Shown here piece by piece: positions 22,378 through 30,544 of a DNA stretch of 33,780 nucleotides. Made by a program: the position numbers and the translations under genes. A model generated the notes under the pieces. The model was not told the origin of the DNA. It made no database searches and saw only the letters and a program-made list of their open reading frames with translations. Source of the stretch: an alpha proteobacterium L41A (lineage in GTDB: Bacteria; Pseudomonadota; Alphaproteobacteria; Caulobacterales; Caulobacteraceae); contig AMYY01000031.1 of assembly GCA_000335735.1 (NCBI GenBank), positions 1-33,780 of the forward strand. Direction: 5' to 3'. Each line of letters opens with the position of its first letter. Position 1 is the first letter of the stretch.

Positions 22378-23157
22378 TCAGCCGCCGAAGCGACGAGCGA
22401 TGAAGACGCCGGTGCGGACGGCGTCGTCGCTTTGCGACAGGGGGCTGTCGGCCACGTCGCCCAGGCGGCGTTCGTAGTTGATCAGGCCGCCCGCGCCCCA
22501 TTTGTCGCCGATCGGGACCAGCAGGACCAGGCTGGCGCCCGCGCCCTGCAGACCGCCGCCGGGGGAATAGGCGCTGATGCCGTTTGCGGCCGCCTCGGCG
22601 GTGCTGACGCCGTAGTAGGCGTCGGCCAGTTTGGAATCGCCGCCGCGTACATAGACCGAGGCGTTCAGCAGGCCGACGGGCGTCACGCGCTGATGACCGA
22701 CGGAGGCGTAGTATTCCGTGCCCTCGCTGACGTCGGACACGTCGCGGCTGATCCGGGCGCCGACCACCACATTGCCGGGCAGACGCTTGTAGGCGTAGGC
22801 GGCCAGGTCGGCGCCGAAGCCCGGACGATCCAGCGTCAGGCCCTCGATATCATCGGCCGAGAAGCGCGGCCGCAGTTGCAGGCCGGCGCGGAAGTCGTCG
22901 GTCTTGATTGCGTTCCAGCCCAGGCCGTCGATCGGGTTCAGATAGACCAGGTCGCGATAGTTGGCCGAAACCCACGGGGCGACCGTCGTCTTGGAGCCCG
23001 TGTCGCCGTTGGAGTCGTTGCGATAAAGGACGCCCGCGCCGAGATCGACGGTCCAGTTCTGGGGGGCGGGCCTGATCTGCTCATACGGTTGCGACTGGGC
23101 CAGGGCGGAGCCGGCCACGGCGGCGAAGGCGACGGAGAGCAGAAGAGAGCGAAGCAT
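22378..23157 (-). CDS. MipA/OmpV family outer-membrane protein
   Basis: The 259-residue protein has a clear signal peptide (MLRSLLLSVAFAAVAGSALA, cleavage before QSQPY). A beta-rich sequence with alternating polar and aromatic residues follows: WTVDLGAGVLYRNDSNGD, then LQLRPRFSADD. It ends GVFIARRFGG, as expected for an outer-membrane barrel. MipA-type proteins scaffold murein synthesis enzymes in E. coli; OmpV relatives are porin-like. Which role applies is not evident. It lies 35 nt downstream of plsC on the same strand and may be transcribed with that operon or from its own promoter inside plsC. Confidence 0.82.
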   Translation of the reverse strand: MLRSLLLSVAFAAVAGSALAQSQPYEQIRPAPQNWTVDLGAGVLYRNDSNGDTGSKTTVAPWVSANYRDLVYLNPIDGLGWNAIKTDDFRAGLQLRPRFSADDIEGLTLDRPGFGADLAAYAYKRLPGNVVVGARISRDVSDVSEGTEYYASVGHQRVTPVGLLNASVYVRGGDSKLADAYYGVSTAEAAANGISAYSPGGGLQGAGASLVLLVPIGDKWGAGGLINYERRLGDVADSPLSQSDDAVRTGVFIARRFGG

Positions 23158-23192
23158 CGGGCGTTTCCATGAATGGCGCCCGAGCGGGGAGA

Positions 23193-23930
23193 TCAGGCCG
23201 GTTCAGAATGCGCAAGCTGGGCCTTTGGCTCCAGCAGCGCCAAAGACGCCGTCTCTATGCGACTTTCCAGCAACGCCATCATGGCCCCGCGCTTCAGCTG
23301 GGCCGGGATCGGTTCAAGGAATTCGAACACGACCGTGCCGGGATACCGGCGGAAACCATGAGCCGGCCAGTGGACGCCGGAGTTGGTGGCGACGGGCCAG
23401 CAGGGGCCTTCTAGATCGCGATAGATGGCGGCGACGCCGGGCTTGTAGTCGCCGGGCACGCCCGGATCGTTGCGCGTGCCCTCGGGGAAGATGACGATCT
23501 GGCGGCCTTCGGACAGGCGGTCGCGCGCCTGTCGCGTCATGTCCTTCAGCGCCTTGGCGTGGCCCGCGCGATCCACGGCGATCATCTTGGACTTCCAGGC
23601 GAACCAGCCGAAGAAGGGCAGGGGCATCAGCTCCTTCTTCATCACGAAACAGGCGTCGGGCAGCACGGCCAGCAGGGCTACGATGTCCAGCATCCCCTGG
23701 TGTTTGGACGCGATCAGGGCGGCGCCGGACGGGGCGTGCTCCAGGCCGCGCACCTCGACCTTGACCCCTGCGATCCAGCGCAGGCCGAACAGGACGATCT
23801 TCGCCCACAGCTTGCACACGCCCTGCACATAGCGGTGCGGCGCCAGCAGGACCGGCGACAGGCCGATGGCGATGATCGGCATCGACAGATAGAGCCAGGC
23901 GGTGAAGATCAGGGAACGCAGGGTGTTCAC
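23193..23930 (-). CDS. plsC: 1-acyl-sn-glycerol-3-phosphate acyltransferase (PlsC family)
   Basis: The 245-residue membrane-bound acyltransferase shows the HX4D motif (His77 to Asp82 in SKHQGMLD) and FPEGTR at about 148-153, both required for lysophosphatidate acylation. An N-terminal hydrophobic segment (about 8-30) anchors it to the inner membrane. It makes phosphatidic acid in phospholipid synthesis. The start abuts the ydcF stop without a gap, placing it in the ftsE-ftsX-ydcF-plsC operon. Confidence 0.9.
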   Translation of the reverse strand: MNTLRSLIFTAWLYLSMPIIAIGLSPVLLAPHRYVQGVCKLWAKIVLFGLRWIAGVKVEVRGLEHAPSGAALIASKHQGMLDIVALLAVLPDACFVMKKELMPLPFFGWFAWKSKMIAVDRAGHAKALKDMTRQARDRLSEGRQIVIFPEGTRNDPGVPGDYKPGVAAIYRDLEGPCWPVATNSGVHWPAHGFRRYPGTVVFEFLEPIPAQLKRGAMMALLESRIETASLALLEPKAQLAHSEPA

Positions 23931-24575
23931 TTAAGACGCGGCCTTTTCGTCAGGGGCGGTTTCGGTCTCGGCCGTGACGGCGGCGGGCCGGTCGCGGGTG
24001 ATGCGGCGTACGCCCTCACGGCCCAGGACGGCGAGATATTTCATATATTCAAGCGTCATCCGACGCGCGGTCACGGCCGCCCGCCACCAGCGCGCATTGT
24101 CCAGCGACGGGGTGGAGATGGCGTAGGGCGTCAGTTTCACGCCCGGCAGCTGGCCCCGGATTTCGACCAGCGATCGCGGCATATGATAGTCGGAGGTCAC
24201 GACGATCAGGCTGCGATAGCCCTTGGCGCGGCTCCAGGCGGCGATCTCCTGGGCGTTGCCGACGGTGTCCTCGGCCTCGAAACCCAAGTCGACGCAGCAG
24301 TTGAACAGGCGGCTGGAGCCGGGCGTCAGCTCGCGCAGCTCCTGACGGCGCACCTCGCGATTGACGCCGGAGATCAGCACCCGTTCGCCCTTGCCCTGTT
24401 CCAACAGGCGGATGGCGGTGTTGACCCGCTCGGACGACGGACCGGTCAGAGCCACGATAGCGTCGGCGCGGGCGGGGTCGTCGGCCGGCGTCAGCTCGCG
24501 CACCCGGTGGGCGAAGGCGAACAGGCCGACCAGCCAGATCAGACCGGCGATGAAGATGACGCTCAACAGTCTCAT
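23931..24575 (-). CDS. YdcF family (DUF218) envelope protein
   Basis: The 214-residue protein has one N-terminal membrane segment (MRLLSVIFIAGLIWLVGLFA) and a DUF218 domain with ADAIVALTGPSSERVNTAI, GKGERVLISGVN and LIVVTSDYHMPRS. Domain members such as SanA and ElyC act in envelope integrity; catalytic function is unproven. The start at 24575 overlaps the ftsX stop as ATGA; the longer frame from 25013 runs antisense within ftsX and was rejected. Membership in the ftsEX operon is common in alphaproteobacteria and supports an envelope role. Confidence 0.88.
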   Translation of the reverse strand: MRLLSVIFIAGLIWLVGLFAFAHRVRELTPADDPARADAIVALTGPSSERVNTAIRLLEQGKGERVLISGVNREVRRQELRELTPGSSRLFNCCVDLGFEAEDTVGNAQEIAAWSRAKGYRSLIVVTSDYHMPRSLVEIRGQLPGVKLTPYAISTPSLDNARWWRAAVTARRMTLEYMKYLAVLGREGVRRITRDRPAAVTAETETAPDEKAAS

Positions 24576-25486
24576 GCGCCCCCTCCCTCTGTCGGCCGTC
24601 CTGAAGCCAGCATTCGCATGGCGGCGAATCTCGCCGCGAGAACGGCAACCGTAGCCGCGAGCAGCGGGCAAGGCGAGAGCAAGGCCAGGTCGCTCCAGCT
24701 GATCGGCAGGGCCGCCGTCAGGCCGCCCGATCCGCCGATGAACCGCAGGAGGATCAGAAGGACCGCCGCCAGCCCGGTGCCGATCGCGCCCGCGCCAGCC
24801 GCCATCAGGCCGAACCGCCGCTGGAACAGCCAGGCGATGGCGCCGTCGGTCGCGCCGTTCAGGCTCAGGGTCTCGATCACGCCCTGACCGGCCGCCAACC
24901 CCGCGCGGGTCGCATAGGCGATGGCGGCGGCCGCAGCGAAGGCGACGGCCAGGAAGGCGGCGCCGGCCAGGATGGTGATCATGCCGGCGGACCGCTCGAC
25001 TTCGCCGCGCCACAGGCTGTGATCGTCCACCGTGGCGTCCAGTCCGGCTTCGGCCAAGGCGCGGCTCAGGGTGACGGCGCTGGCCGGCGCCTGGGGGTTC
25101 AGCCGCACCGTCACCAGATGGGGCAAGGGCAGATCGGGCAGAACCGCGTCGCCGAGCCAGGGGCGCAGCAGATCCTCGGCCGCCTTGCGGCTGAGGGCGG
25201 CGGCCTCCTCAACCCCATCGACACCGGACAGGGTCTCGGCCGCGCGGGCGGCGGCGGTGTCGCCGGTTTCGCCGACGCGGGGGCGGACCTGGACGGTGGC
25301 CTCGGCGCCCAGCTGTCGGGCCCAGCCGTGCGCGGCGCGGTCGGCGGCCGAGGCGGCGACGGCGGCGAGGCAGGCCAAAAAGCACAGGACGGCGATGACG
25401 GTCATCAGCCACGGCTCGCCGGCCGCGGCGGGCGGCAGCAAGCCGGGTCTGCGGCTGGAGAGGCTGAAGTCGGACAGACGGATCAT
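24572..25486 (-). CDS. ftsX: Cell division protein FtsX
   Basis: The 304-residue protein has the FtsX layout: cytoplasmic N-tail, membrane segment at about 27-48, a periplasmic domain (about 50-165), then three further membrane segments at about 168-190, 222-248 and 268-292. The periplasmic part contains AADLLRPWLG-like sequence and NPQAPASAVTLSRAL, as in other alphaproteobacterial FtsX. With FtsE it forms an ABC-type complex that controls septal peptidoglycan hydrolases. The start overlaps the ftsE stop by 4 nt. It is divergent from known orthologues in primary sequence, as usual for FtsX. Confidence 0.87.
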   Translation of the reverse strand: MIRLSDFSLSSRRPGLLPPAAAGEPWLMTVIAVLCFLACLAAVAASAADRAAHGWARQLGAEATVQVRPRVGETGDTAAARAAETLSGVDGVEEAAALSRKAAEDLLRPWLGDAVLPDLPLPHLVTVRLNPQAPASAVTLSRALAEAGLDATVDDHSLWRGEVERSAGMITILAGAAFLAVAFAAAAAIAYATRAGLAAGQGVIETLSLNGATDGAIAWLFQRRFGLMAAGAGAIGTGLAAVLLILLRFIGGSGGLTAALPISWSDLALLSPCPLLAATVAVLAARFAAMRMLASGRPTEGGGA

Positions 25487-26163
25487 GCGGCGGCCCGCGA
25501 GGGTTCGCTGAGCCGCCCGGCCTCCAGCCTCAAGACGCGCGCGCCCGACCGCTGGGCCAGGGCCTCGTCATGGCTGGCGATCAGGACGGTGGCGCCCAGT
25601 TTGTTCAGCGACTGGAACAGCCGCAGCAGCTTGTCGGCCATCACGGCGTCCACGCTGCCGGTCGGTTCGTCGGCCACGATCAGGCCGGGGCGGGTGATGA
25701 CGGCGCGGGCGATGGCCAGCCGCTGCTTCTCACCGCCGGACAGGGCGGGGGGACGGGCCTCCATCCGGCGACCCAGGCCGACCCATTTCAGCATCTCGCG
25801 CACGTCGTCGGCGTATTCGGCCTCGGATCCGCCCGCCAGGCGCAGGGGCAGGGCGACATTGTCGAAAGCCGACAGATGATCCAGCAGGCGGAAATCCTGG
25901 AACACCACGCCCATCCGCCGCCGAAAGGCCGGGATGTCGCGACGATCGATGCGCGTGACATCCCATCCGAACAGGCGGAGGGTTCCGGTCCGGGGTTGGT
26001 CCGCCAGCGTCAGCAGACGCAGCAGCGAAGACTTTCCGGCCCCGGACGCCCCGGTAAGAAAGTGGAAAGAGCCGCGCGGCAAAATGAGGTTAACGTCCCG
26101 CAGCACGTCGGGCGCGCCGACATAGCCGAAGCCGACGCCAGACAGGCGAACGGTCTCGGTCAT
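25483..26163 (-). CDS. ftsE: Cell division ATP-binding protein FtsE
   Basis: The 226-residue ABC ATPase has Walker A GASGAGKSS, Q-loop VVFQDFRLLDHLS, signature LSGGEKQRLAIAR, Walker B LIVADEPTGSVD and the switch His in ASHDEAL. FQDFRLL and the fused context with ftsX identify FtsE rather than LolD. The start was placed at 26163 (MTETVRL), matching usual length; an in-frame ATG at 26193 adds ten residues. It heads a leftward operon with ftsX, ydcF and plsC, and is divergent from the DUF3426 gene. Confidence 0.92.
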   Translation of the reverse strand: MTETVRLSGVGFGYVGAPDVLRDVNLILPRGSFHFLTGASGAGKSSLLRLLTLADQPRTGTLRLFGWDVTRIDRRDIPAFRRRMGVVFQDFRLLDHLSAFDNVALPLRLAGGSEAEYADDVREMLKWVGLGRRMEARPPALSGGEKQRLAIARAVITRPGLIVADEPTGSVDAVMADKLLRLFQSLNKLGATVLIASHDEALAQRSGARVLRLEAGRLSEPSRAAA

Positions 26164-26264
26164 AGCGGCGGGTTCGGCGGGCGAGGACGGCATGGTATGT
26201 GTTTCAGGAACAGGGCGCGGCGTCGCGCCTTACGGGAGGGGGCGACAGCCTCGCAGTCAGCCAC

Positions 26265-27200
26265 ATGATACTGACCTGCCCCGCCTGCGCCACCAGCTAT
26301 TTCATCCGTGACGAAGCCGTCGGCCCCGAAGGCCGCAAAGTGCGCTGCCAATCGTGCGGCGAAGTCTGGCGCGCGACCCCCGACGAGCCGCTGGAACTGA
26401 CGCTGACGCCCGAGCCTGCGGCCTCCGCCGTCGCGCCCGCAGCCCCGTCCGAATCCGATCCCGCGCCGACCGCCGCCAGCCTGGCCGAAACGCCGGCGCC
26501 GGAGTTGCCTCGCGCCTTCCGCGCCCGCGCCGATCGCCAGAAGAAGCTGCGCCGCGCCGCCACCCAGGGCGTGATCTGGGCGGGTCTGGCCAGCGTCTTC
26601 ATCGGCCTGATCGTTTCGGCCTTTCTGTTCCGCGTCGAGATCGTTCAGGCCTTCCCCCGAGCCGCTTCGGCCTACAAATTCTTCGGCGCGCCGGTCAATC
26701 CGGTCGGGTTGGACTTCGAAGCCCTGACGGCCAAGGCTGCGCCGAACCATCCCGGCATGGTCGTGGTGTCCGGCGCCATCCGTAATGTGCGGGACGTCGA
26801 GATCGTCTCGCCGCCGATTCGCGTGGCCCTGCTGGACGCCGCCGGCGCCGAGGTCGGGTTCAAGATCGTCAAGATCGACGCGGCGCCGGTCCTGCCGGGC
26901 AAGGTCCAGGGCTTCGCCGCCCTGATCCCCGATCCGGGCGGCCACGGGGCGGGGATCGGCGTCGACTTCGCGCCGGCCAGCCCTGCGCCTGCCAAACCCC
27001 CAGCTGAACACGGCGGACATGATGCGAAGGCCGCGCCCGCTCACGAAGCAGAGCCGGCGGGCGAGACCGCCAAGGGACTGCGCTCGGCGACGGCGCCGGG
27101 CGCCGAGGCGCCGAACACGGCCGCGCCGATCGACGCGCGACCCGTAGGCGCTGTGGACAAGGGGCATGGTGAGGCGGTATCGGCCTCGCATCATGGCTGA
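26265..27200 (+). CDS. Zinc-ribbon (MJ0042-type) DUF3426 membrane protein
   Basis: The 311-residue protein opens with a zinc ribbon: Cys5 and Cys8 in CPAC, then Cys28 and Cys31 in CQSC. A Pro/Ala-rich linker, a membrane segment (about 104-123, VIWAGLASVFIGLIVSAFLF) and a DUF3426 domain follow, with VVVSGAIRNVRDVEI and FKIVKIDAAPVLPG. The C-terminal 60 residues are Ala/Pro/His-rich and disordered. The start at 26265 is chosen because it puts the zinc ribbon at the N-terminus. Function is unknown; the position beside ftsE suggests an envelope or division link. The stop overlaps the next gene by 8 nt. Confidence 0.85.
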   Translation: MILTCPACATSYFIRDEAVGPEGRKVRCQSCGEVWRATPDEPLELTLTPEPAASAVAPAAPSESDPAPTAASLAETPAPELPRAFRARADRQKKLRRAATQGVIWAGLASVFIGLIVSAFLFRVEIVQAFPRAASAYKFFGAPVNPVGLDFEALTAKAAPNHPGMVVVSGAIRNVRDVEIVSPPIRVALLDAAGAEVGFKIVKIDAAPVLPGKVQGFAALIPDPGGHGAGIGVDFAPASPAPAKPPAEHGGHDAKAAPAHEAEPAGETAKGLRSATAPGAEAPNTAAPIDARPVGAVDKGHGEAVSASHHG

Positions 27201-27726
27201 TCCCTCCCCGACGCCGACCGTTCTTCTGTCCGAGGCCGAGGTGGCGCGCATCGTCGCCGACCTGGCCCAGCGCATCGCGCCCGTCATCGACGACGACACG
27301 GTCGCCGCCGTGCTGCTGACCGGGGGGCTGTGGTTCGCCGCCGACCTGACCCGCGCCCTGTCGCGCGTCGGCCGCAACGTCCGTTTCGACGCCCTGTGGC
27401 TGGCTTCTTACGGCGACGACAAGACCAGCCGCGGCAAGATCGACGTCTATGCGCCGTTCCAGCGCCCGATCGCGGGACGCCGCGTCCTTATACTGGACGA
27501 CGTCTTCGACACCGGCCTGTCGCTGGCGGAAGCCGTGCGCATCGCCCGGGAGGCGGGAGCGTCCGAAGTGCTGACCTGCGTCTTCGCCAGAAAGCCGTGG
27601 CCCAAGCCCCGCGCGCCCGAGCCGGACTTCGTCGGCTGGGAGGCGCCGAACCGCTTCCTGGTCGGCTATGGCCTCGACAATGCGGGTGGTCTGCGGGGCT
27701 TGCCCGACATCTGCGCGTTGGACTGA
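27193..27726 (+). CDS. Phosphoribosyltransferase (hypoxanthine/purine type)
   Basis: The 177-residue protein is a type I phosphoribosyltransferase. The PRPP-binding motif is RVLILDDVFDTGLSLAEA and the flexible-loop region is LWLASYGDDKTSRGKI. VAAVLLTGGLWFAADLTRAL is the strand-helix near the N-terminus. It resembles hypoxanthine or hypoxanthine-guanine phosphoribosyltransferases used in purine salvage, but substrate residues were not checked. The start at 27193 (MADPS) overlaps the DUF3426 stop; the longer frame from 27166 is less likely. Confidence 0.85.
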   Translation: MADPSPTPTVLLSEAEVARIVADLAQRIAPVIDDDTVAAVLLTGGLWFAADLTRALSRVGRNVRFDALWLASYGDDKTSRGKIDVYAPFQRPIAGRRVLILDDVFDTGLSLAEAVRIAREAGASEVLTCVFARKPWPKPRAPEPDFVGWEAPNRFLVGYGLDNAGGLRGLPDICALD

Positions 27727-27786
27727 CATCGGGTTCGCGACAGCGGGGATAATCCGTCCGGGGCTGAATTTCCGCCCGGTTCGGCG

Positions 27787-27814
27787 TTGACTCTCCGACG
27801 CCCTTCCGTATATG
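27787..27814 (+). promoter_or_regulatory. Candidate promoter for rplU-rpmA
   Basis: TTGACT at 27787 and TATATG at 27809 are separated by 16 nt, close to a housekeeping sigma consensus, in the 158-nt gap before rplU. It lies about 70 nt upstream of the start codon and just before a hairpin. Confidence 0.45.
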
Positions 27815-27826
27815 TCGCCGCTCTTC

Positions 27827-27862
27827 GCCGCCGGGGCCCTCTCCGGGGGCGTATCTTTTTTT
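27827..27862 (+). terminator. GC-rich hairpin plus T7 run in the rplU leader
   Basis: GCCGCCGG (27827-27834) and CCGGGGGC (27843-27850) pair with one mismatch around an 8-nt loop. GTATC and seven T residues (27856-27862) follow. This has the form of an intrinsic terminator only 22 nt before the rplU start. It may end the upstream DUF3426-phosphoribosyltransferase transcript, or act as an attenuator if rplU transcription starts before it. Confidence 0.55.
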
Positions 27863-27884
27863 GCGTTTGCGCTGAGGCTTCAAC

Positions 27885-28439
27885 ATGTACGCGGTGATCA
27901 AGACCGGCGGCAAGCAGTACCGGGTCCAACCGGGCGACACCATCGTCGTCGAAAAGCTCGACGGCGACGCCGGCGCTGAGCTGAAGTTCGACAGTGTCCT
28001 GATGCTGGGCGGCGACAAGGGCGTGACCCTGGGCGCCCCCCTGATCGACGGCGCCTTCGTCGGCGCGACCTTGGTCGAGACCCGCAAGGGTGAGAAGATC
28101 AAGATCTTCAAGAAGACCCGTCGCCAGGGCTATCGCCGCACGAACGGCCATCGCCAGATGGAATCGGTCCTGCGCATCACCGGCATCGAAGGCGCCGGCG
28201 AGACTGCCAAGTGGGACGGCAAGGTCGATCTGACCACCAAGGCCGAGATCAACCTGCGCGCTCGCAACCTGGCCGCTCGTGACGCCACCTCCTCGCTGGG
28301 TTCGACCGAGACGGTCGTGACCGACGTGGACGGCGCCGAGGTCAAGGGCGTCGTGGTCGAGAGCTCGGCTCCCGCCAAGAAGGCTCCGGCCAAGAAGAAG
28401 GCTGCGCCCAAGGCTGAAGCCGCCGGCGACGAGGCCTAA
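27885..28439 (+). CDS. rplU: 50S ribosomal protein L21
   Basis: Residues 1-103 match bacterial L21: MYAVIKTGGKQYRVQPGD, then KIKIFKKTRRQGYRRTNGHRQ. Residues 104-184 are an extension absent from the E. coli protein (103 residues), ending in Ala/Lys-rich sequence (PAKKAPAKKKAAPKAEA) that should be disordered and basic. Such tails occur in alphaproteobacterial L21. A GAGG ribosome-binding site precedes the ATG. It is followed by rpmA, the universal arrangement. Confidence 0.97.
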   Translation: MYAVIKTGGKQYRVQPGDTIVVEKLDGDAGAELKFDSVLMLGGDKGVTLGAPLIDGAFVGATLVETRKGEKIKIFKKTRRQGYRRTNGHRQMESVLRITGIEGAGETAKWDGKVDLTTKAEINLRARNLAARDATSSLGSTETVVTDVDGAEVKGVVVESSAPAKKAPAKKKAAPKAEAAGDEA

Positions 28440-28535
28440 GACATTCACCGGCGCCTCGGCGCCAGACCTGAGTTACGGACGCGCTCAAGTAGGCCGAAAG
28501 GCCGGTAGCGCACCAAGAAAGTACGGAGCGGCAAG

Positions 28536-28823
28536 ATGGCTCACAAGAAATCCGGTGGTTCGTCGCGTAACGGTCGCGACTCCGAGTCGAAGCGCCTTGG
28601 CGTGAAGAAGTATGGCGGCGAGCGCGTGCTGGCCGGCAACATCATCGTGCGCCAACGCGGCACCACCTTCCACGCCGGTGAGAACATGGGCATGGGCCGC
28701 GACCACACCCTGTTCGCCCTGAAGAACGGCGCTGTGAAGTTCACCACCAAACGTGGCGGCCGTTGTTACGTGTCGATCCTCGCGGCCAATGACGACGCCG
28801 CCCAGGCGATGGCCGCCGAGTAA
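28536..28823 (+). CDS. rpmA: 50S ribosomal protein L27
   Basis: The 95-residue protein is L27: [40 protein letters not shown] and [17 protein letters not shown]. The N-terminal AHKK tail reaches the peptidyl-transferase centre. No cleavable leader of the Firmicutes type is present. The ribosome-binding site is GGAGCGG. Intergenic sequence after rplU contains small stems (GGCGCCTCGGCGCC and GGCCGAAAGGCC) but no terminator, so the two are co-transcribed. Confidence 0.97.
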   Translation: MAHKKSGGSSRNGRDSESKRLGVKKYGGERVLAGNIIVRQRGTTFHAGENMGMGRDHTLFALKNGAVKFTTKRGGRCYVSILAANDDAAQAMAAE

Positions 28824-28892
28824 CGCAGTCTGGACCTTCCCGGATCGCGTTGCTCCTGCCAGCAGCCGATCCGGACCAGGGATGATAATCCG

Positions 28893-28920
28893 CGGGGAGT
28901 CTGGATCACCAGGCTCCCCG
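28893..28920 (+). terminator. Rho-independent terminator after rpmA
   Basis: CGGGGAG and CTCCCCG enclose CTGG-ATCA-CCAG, giving an 11-bp stem with one T/G pair and a 4-nt loop. TTTGCGTTTC follows. Good stem and position 70 nt after the rpmA stop. Confidence 0.75.
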
Positions 28921-28990
28921 TTTGCGTTTCCCCGCCTCGAAGACCGTCCGAGCCCTTCAAGGAGATGGTTGACAATCCGAGGCAACGCCC

Positions 28991-29524
28991 ATGTGCGTCA
29001 TCGAAACCTCTCCTGTCGTCGAAACCCGGCGCCTGATCCTGCGCGCGCCCGCGCCCCAGGATGCGCCGCGCATCGCCGCCCTGGCCAACGACCTGGACAT
29101 CGCGCGCATGACCAAGCGGATGCCGCATCCATTTCAGATGCGCGACGCCGACGACTTCGTGCTGCAGGTCGCCTCGCAGGACCCAAGACGAGCCAACACC
29201 TTCGTCATCGACCATGAGGACGTGGGGCCCATCGGGGTCATCGGCCTGTTCGAGGGCGAGGACCGGGCGCCAGAAGTCGGCTATTGGATCGGGCGTGAAT
29301 ACTGGGGTCGGGGCTTCGCCACCGAGGCGCTGGACGCCGCCCTGGTCTGGGCCAGCCGAAAGTGGAAGCGCCGGGCGCTCGTCGCCGGCCATTTCGCCGA
29401 CAATCCGGCCTCTGGCCGCGTGCTGGAAAAGGCGGGCTTTCTCTACACCGGCGAGACGCGCCGGGCGTGGAGCCGGGCGCGTCGGGCCGAGGCCGATACG
29501 CGCATGATGGTGTGGCTGGCCTGA
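28991..29524 (+). CDS. GNAT-family N-acetyltransferase (RimJ/RimL-like)
   Basis: The 177-residue protein has the GNAT pattern ETRRLILRAPAPQDAPRI, then GYWIGREYWGRGFATEAL (motif A, acetyl-CoA pyrophosphate-binding loop) and NPASGRVLEKAGFLYTG (motif B). This subgroup resembles RimJ/RimL acetyltransferases that act on protein N-termini or small amines; the substrate is unknown. It follows the rpmA terminator, so probably has its own promoter. Confidence 0.88.
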   Translation: MCVIETSPVVETRRLILRAPAPQDAPRIAALANDLDIARMTKRMPHPFQMRDADDFVLQVASQDPRRANTFVIDHEDVGPIGVIGLFEGEDRAPEVGYWIGREYWGRGFATEALDAALVWASRKWKRRALVAGHFADNPASGRVLEKAGFLYTGETRRAWSRARRAEADTRMMVWLA

Positions 29525-29539
29525 CGGCCAGCCGCAATG

Positions 29540-29656
29540 TCAGCCGCCCGCCAGGGCGGGGCCATAGAGGGCGGCGACGGCGACGGCGCCCACCACCAGC
29601 ATGGCGCCCGCGCCGGCGATGAAGGTGGCGATGGTCTTGGTCCGGCGACGCCGCAT
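29540..29656 (-). CDS. Small single-pass membrane protein (38 aa)
   Basis: The frame starting at ATG 29656 has a basic N-terminus (MRRRRTKTIATFIAG) and one strong membrane segment (GAGAMLVVGAVAVAALYG). It is preceded by AAGG at 8 nt. A longer frame from a TTG at 29737 adds 27 residues of mixed composition and is possible. Function unknown. About 196 nt of unassigned sequence separate it from the next gene on the left strand. Confidence 0.5.
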   Translation of the reverse strand: MRRRRTKTIATFIAGAGAMLVVGAVAVAALYGPALAGG

Positions 29657-29852
29657 GCCGCCCGCCTTGTATTGACGGATGATGACCGACGGCCCTCGCG
29701 TAAAGGCCTCGGATCCTATGATATTGTGTTGGGACAAGAAAAAAGCTCCCCGAACTCTCGCACAGAAGCAGCGATCAGTCCGGGGCGCTCGTGGTCAGAA
29801 GATGGCGATCCGCGTTACCGGACTCGCATCTTCGTGAGAACGGGTCTGTGTG

Positions 29853-30368
29853 TCACAGGGTGACGGAGACGACCCGGCCGCCGCGCGTCTGCACCGACTG
29901 CATCAGCACCAAGGGCGCATCGCCCGAGGTGACCGGCACGATCAGGAACCAGCCGCCGTCGGGCAGGCCGTCGAAGCGGAAGCGGCTGTTCTCGCAGCGT
30001 GTGTCGCGGACATAGGTGCGATAGTCGGCGTTGGCGTCGGCGACGGTGCGGGCGCGGACGACAGCGGCGGGCACGGCCGCGCGCTGGGTCGAGCCGTACA
30101 GGGTGCGAAAGCGCGCGCGGGTGTAGGGGGTGTCCGGCGTCAGGCCGACATTGCCGACGCAATCGAAGGCCTTGCCGTCGCGAGCGAAGGCGATCTGGCC
30201 CTGAATGCTGTTGCGGCCCGGCATCTGGGACCAGCCGAAGTCGCGCTCGTTGAAGGCGGCCGGGGCGGCGTAGGGCAGACCGCCGCCGGTCGTGGGCGCA
30301 CAGGCCGAAAGGGCGGCGGCGCCGAGCGCCAGGGCGAGGCCGGTCGCGGCGAGGGGACGGTTCGACAT
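29853..30368 (-). CDS. Hypothetical lipoprotein (171 aa)
   Basis: The N-terminus MSNRPLAATGLALALGAAAL, followed by the lipobox LSAC, predicts signal peptidase II cleavage and lipidation at Cys23. The mature part is a beta-rich domain with two further Cys (DCVGNVGL and TRCENSRF) that may form a disulfide. It ends VLMQSVQTRGGRVVSVTL. No family is recognised. Predicted to sit in the outer or inner membrane facing the periplasm. Divergent from the threonine dehydratase gene. Confidence 0.7.
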   Translation of the reverse strand: MSNRPLAATGLALALGAAALSACAPTTGGGLPYAAPAAFNERDFGWSQMPGRNSIQGQIAFARDGKAFDCVGNVGLTPDTPYTRARFRTLYGSTQRAAVPAAVVRARTVADANADYRTYVRDTRCENSRFRFDGLPDGGWFLIVPVTSGDAPLVLMQSVQTRGGRVVSVTL

Positions 30369-30473
30369 AGGGCTTCCTCCGGTATTCGTTGCGGTCGCGC
30401 GGACGACCGAGGCCCACTATCGCACGACAGGCCGGGCGACTTCCACGCTCAAGATTCCCCCTCTGGACCCGGA

Positions 30474-30507
30474 CCCGACAACGCGCGAAACAGGCCCGAC
30501 AACGCGC
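30474..30507 (+). repeat. 13-bp direct repeat at 21-bp pitch upstream of ilvA-like gene
   Basis: CCCGACAACGCGC occurs at 30474-30486 and identically at 30495-30507, separated by GAAACAGG. The 21-bp pitch is two helical turns, placing both copies on one DNA face. The second copy ends 37 nt before the start codon of the threonine dehydratase, in the gap shared with the divergent lipoprotein gene. Confidence 0.6.
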
Positions 30508-30544
30508 CCAGTCGTCGAGGCGCGACAGCTCGGAAACGCCCCGC

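Noticed and set aside
23559..24887. Plus-strand frame of 442 residues opposite plsC, ydcF and ftsX
   Set aside because: Spans three recognisable genes on the other strand and has no protein family features.
29657..29852. Possible tRNA or small RNA in the gap left of the lipoprotein gene
   Set aside because: No T-loop GTTCGA-type sequence, acceptor pairing or stable terminator could be found.
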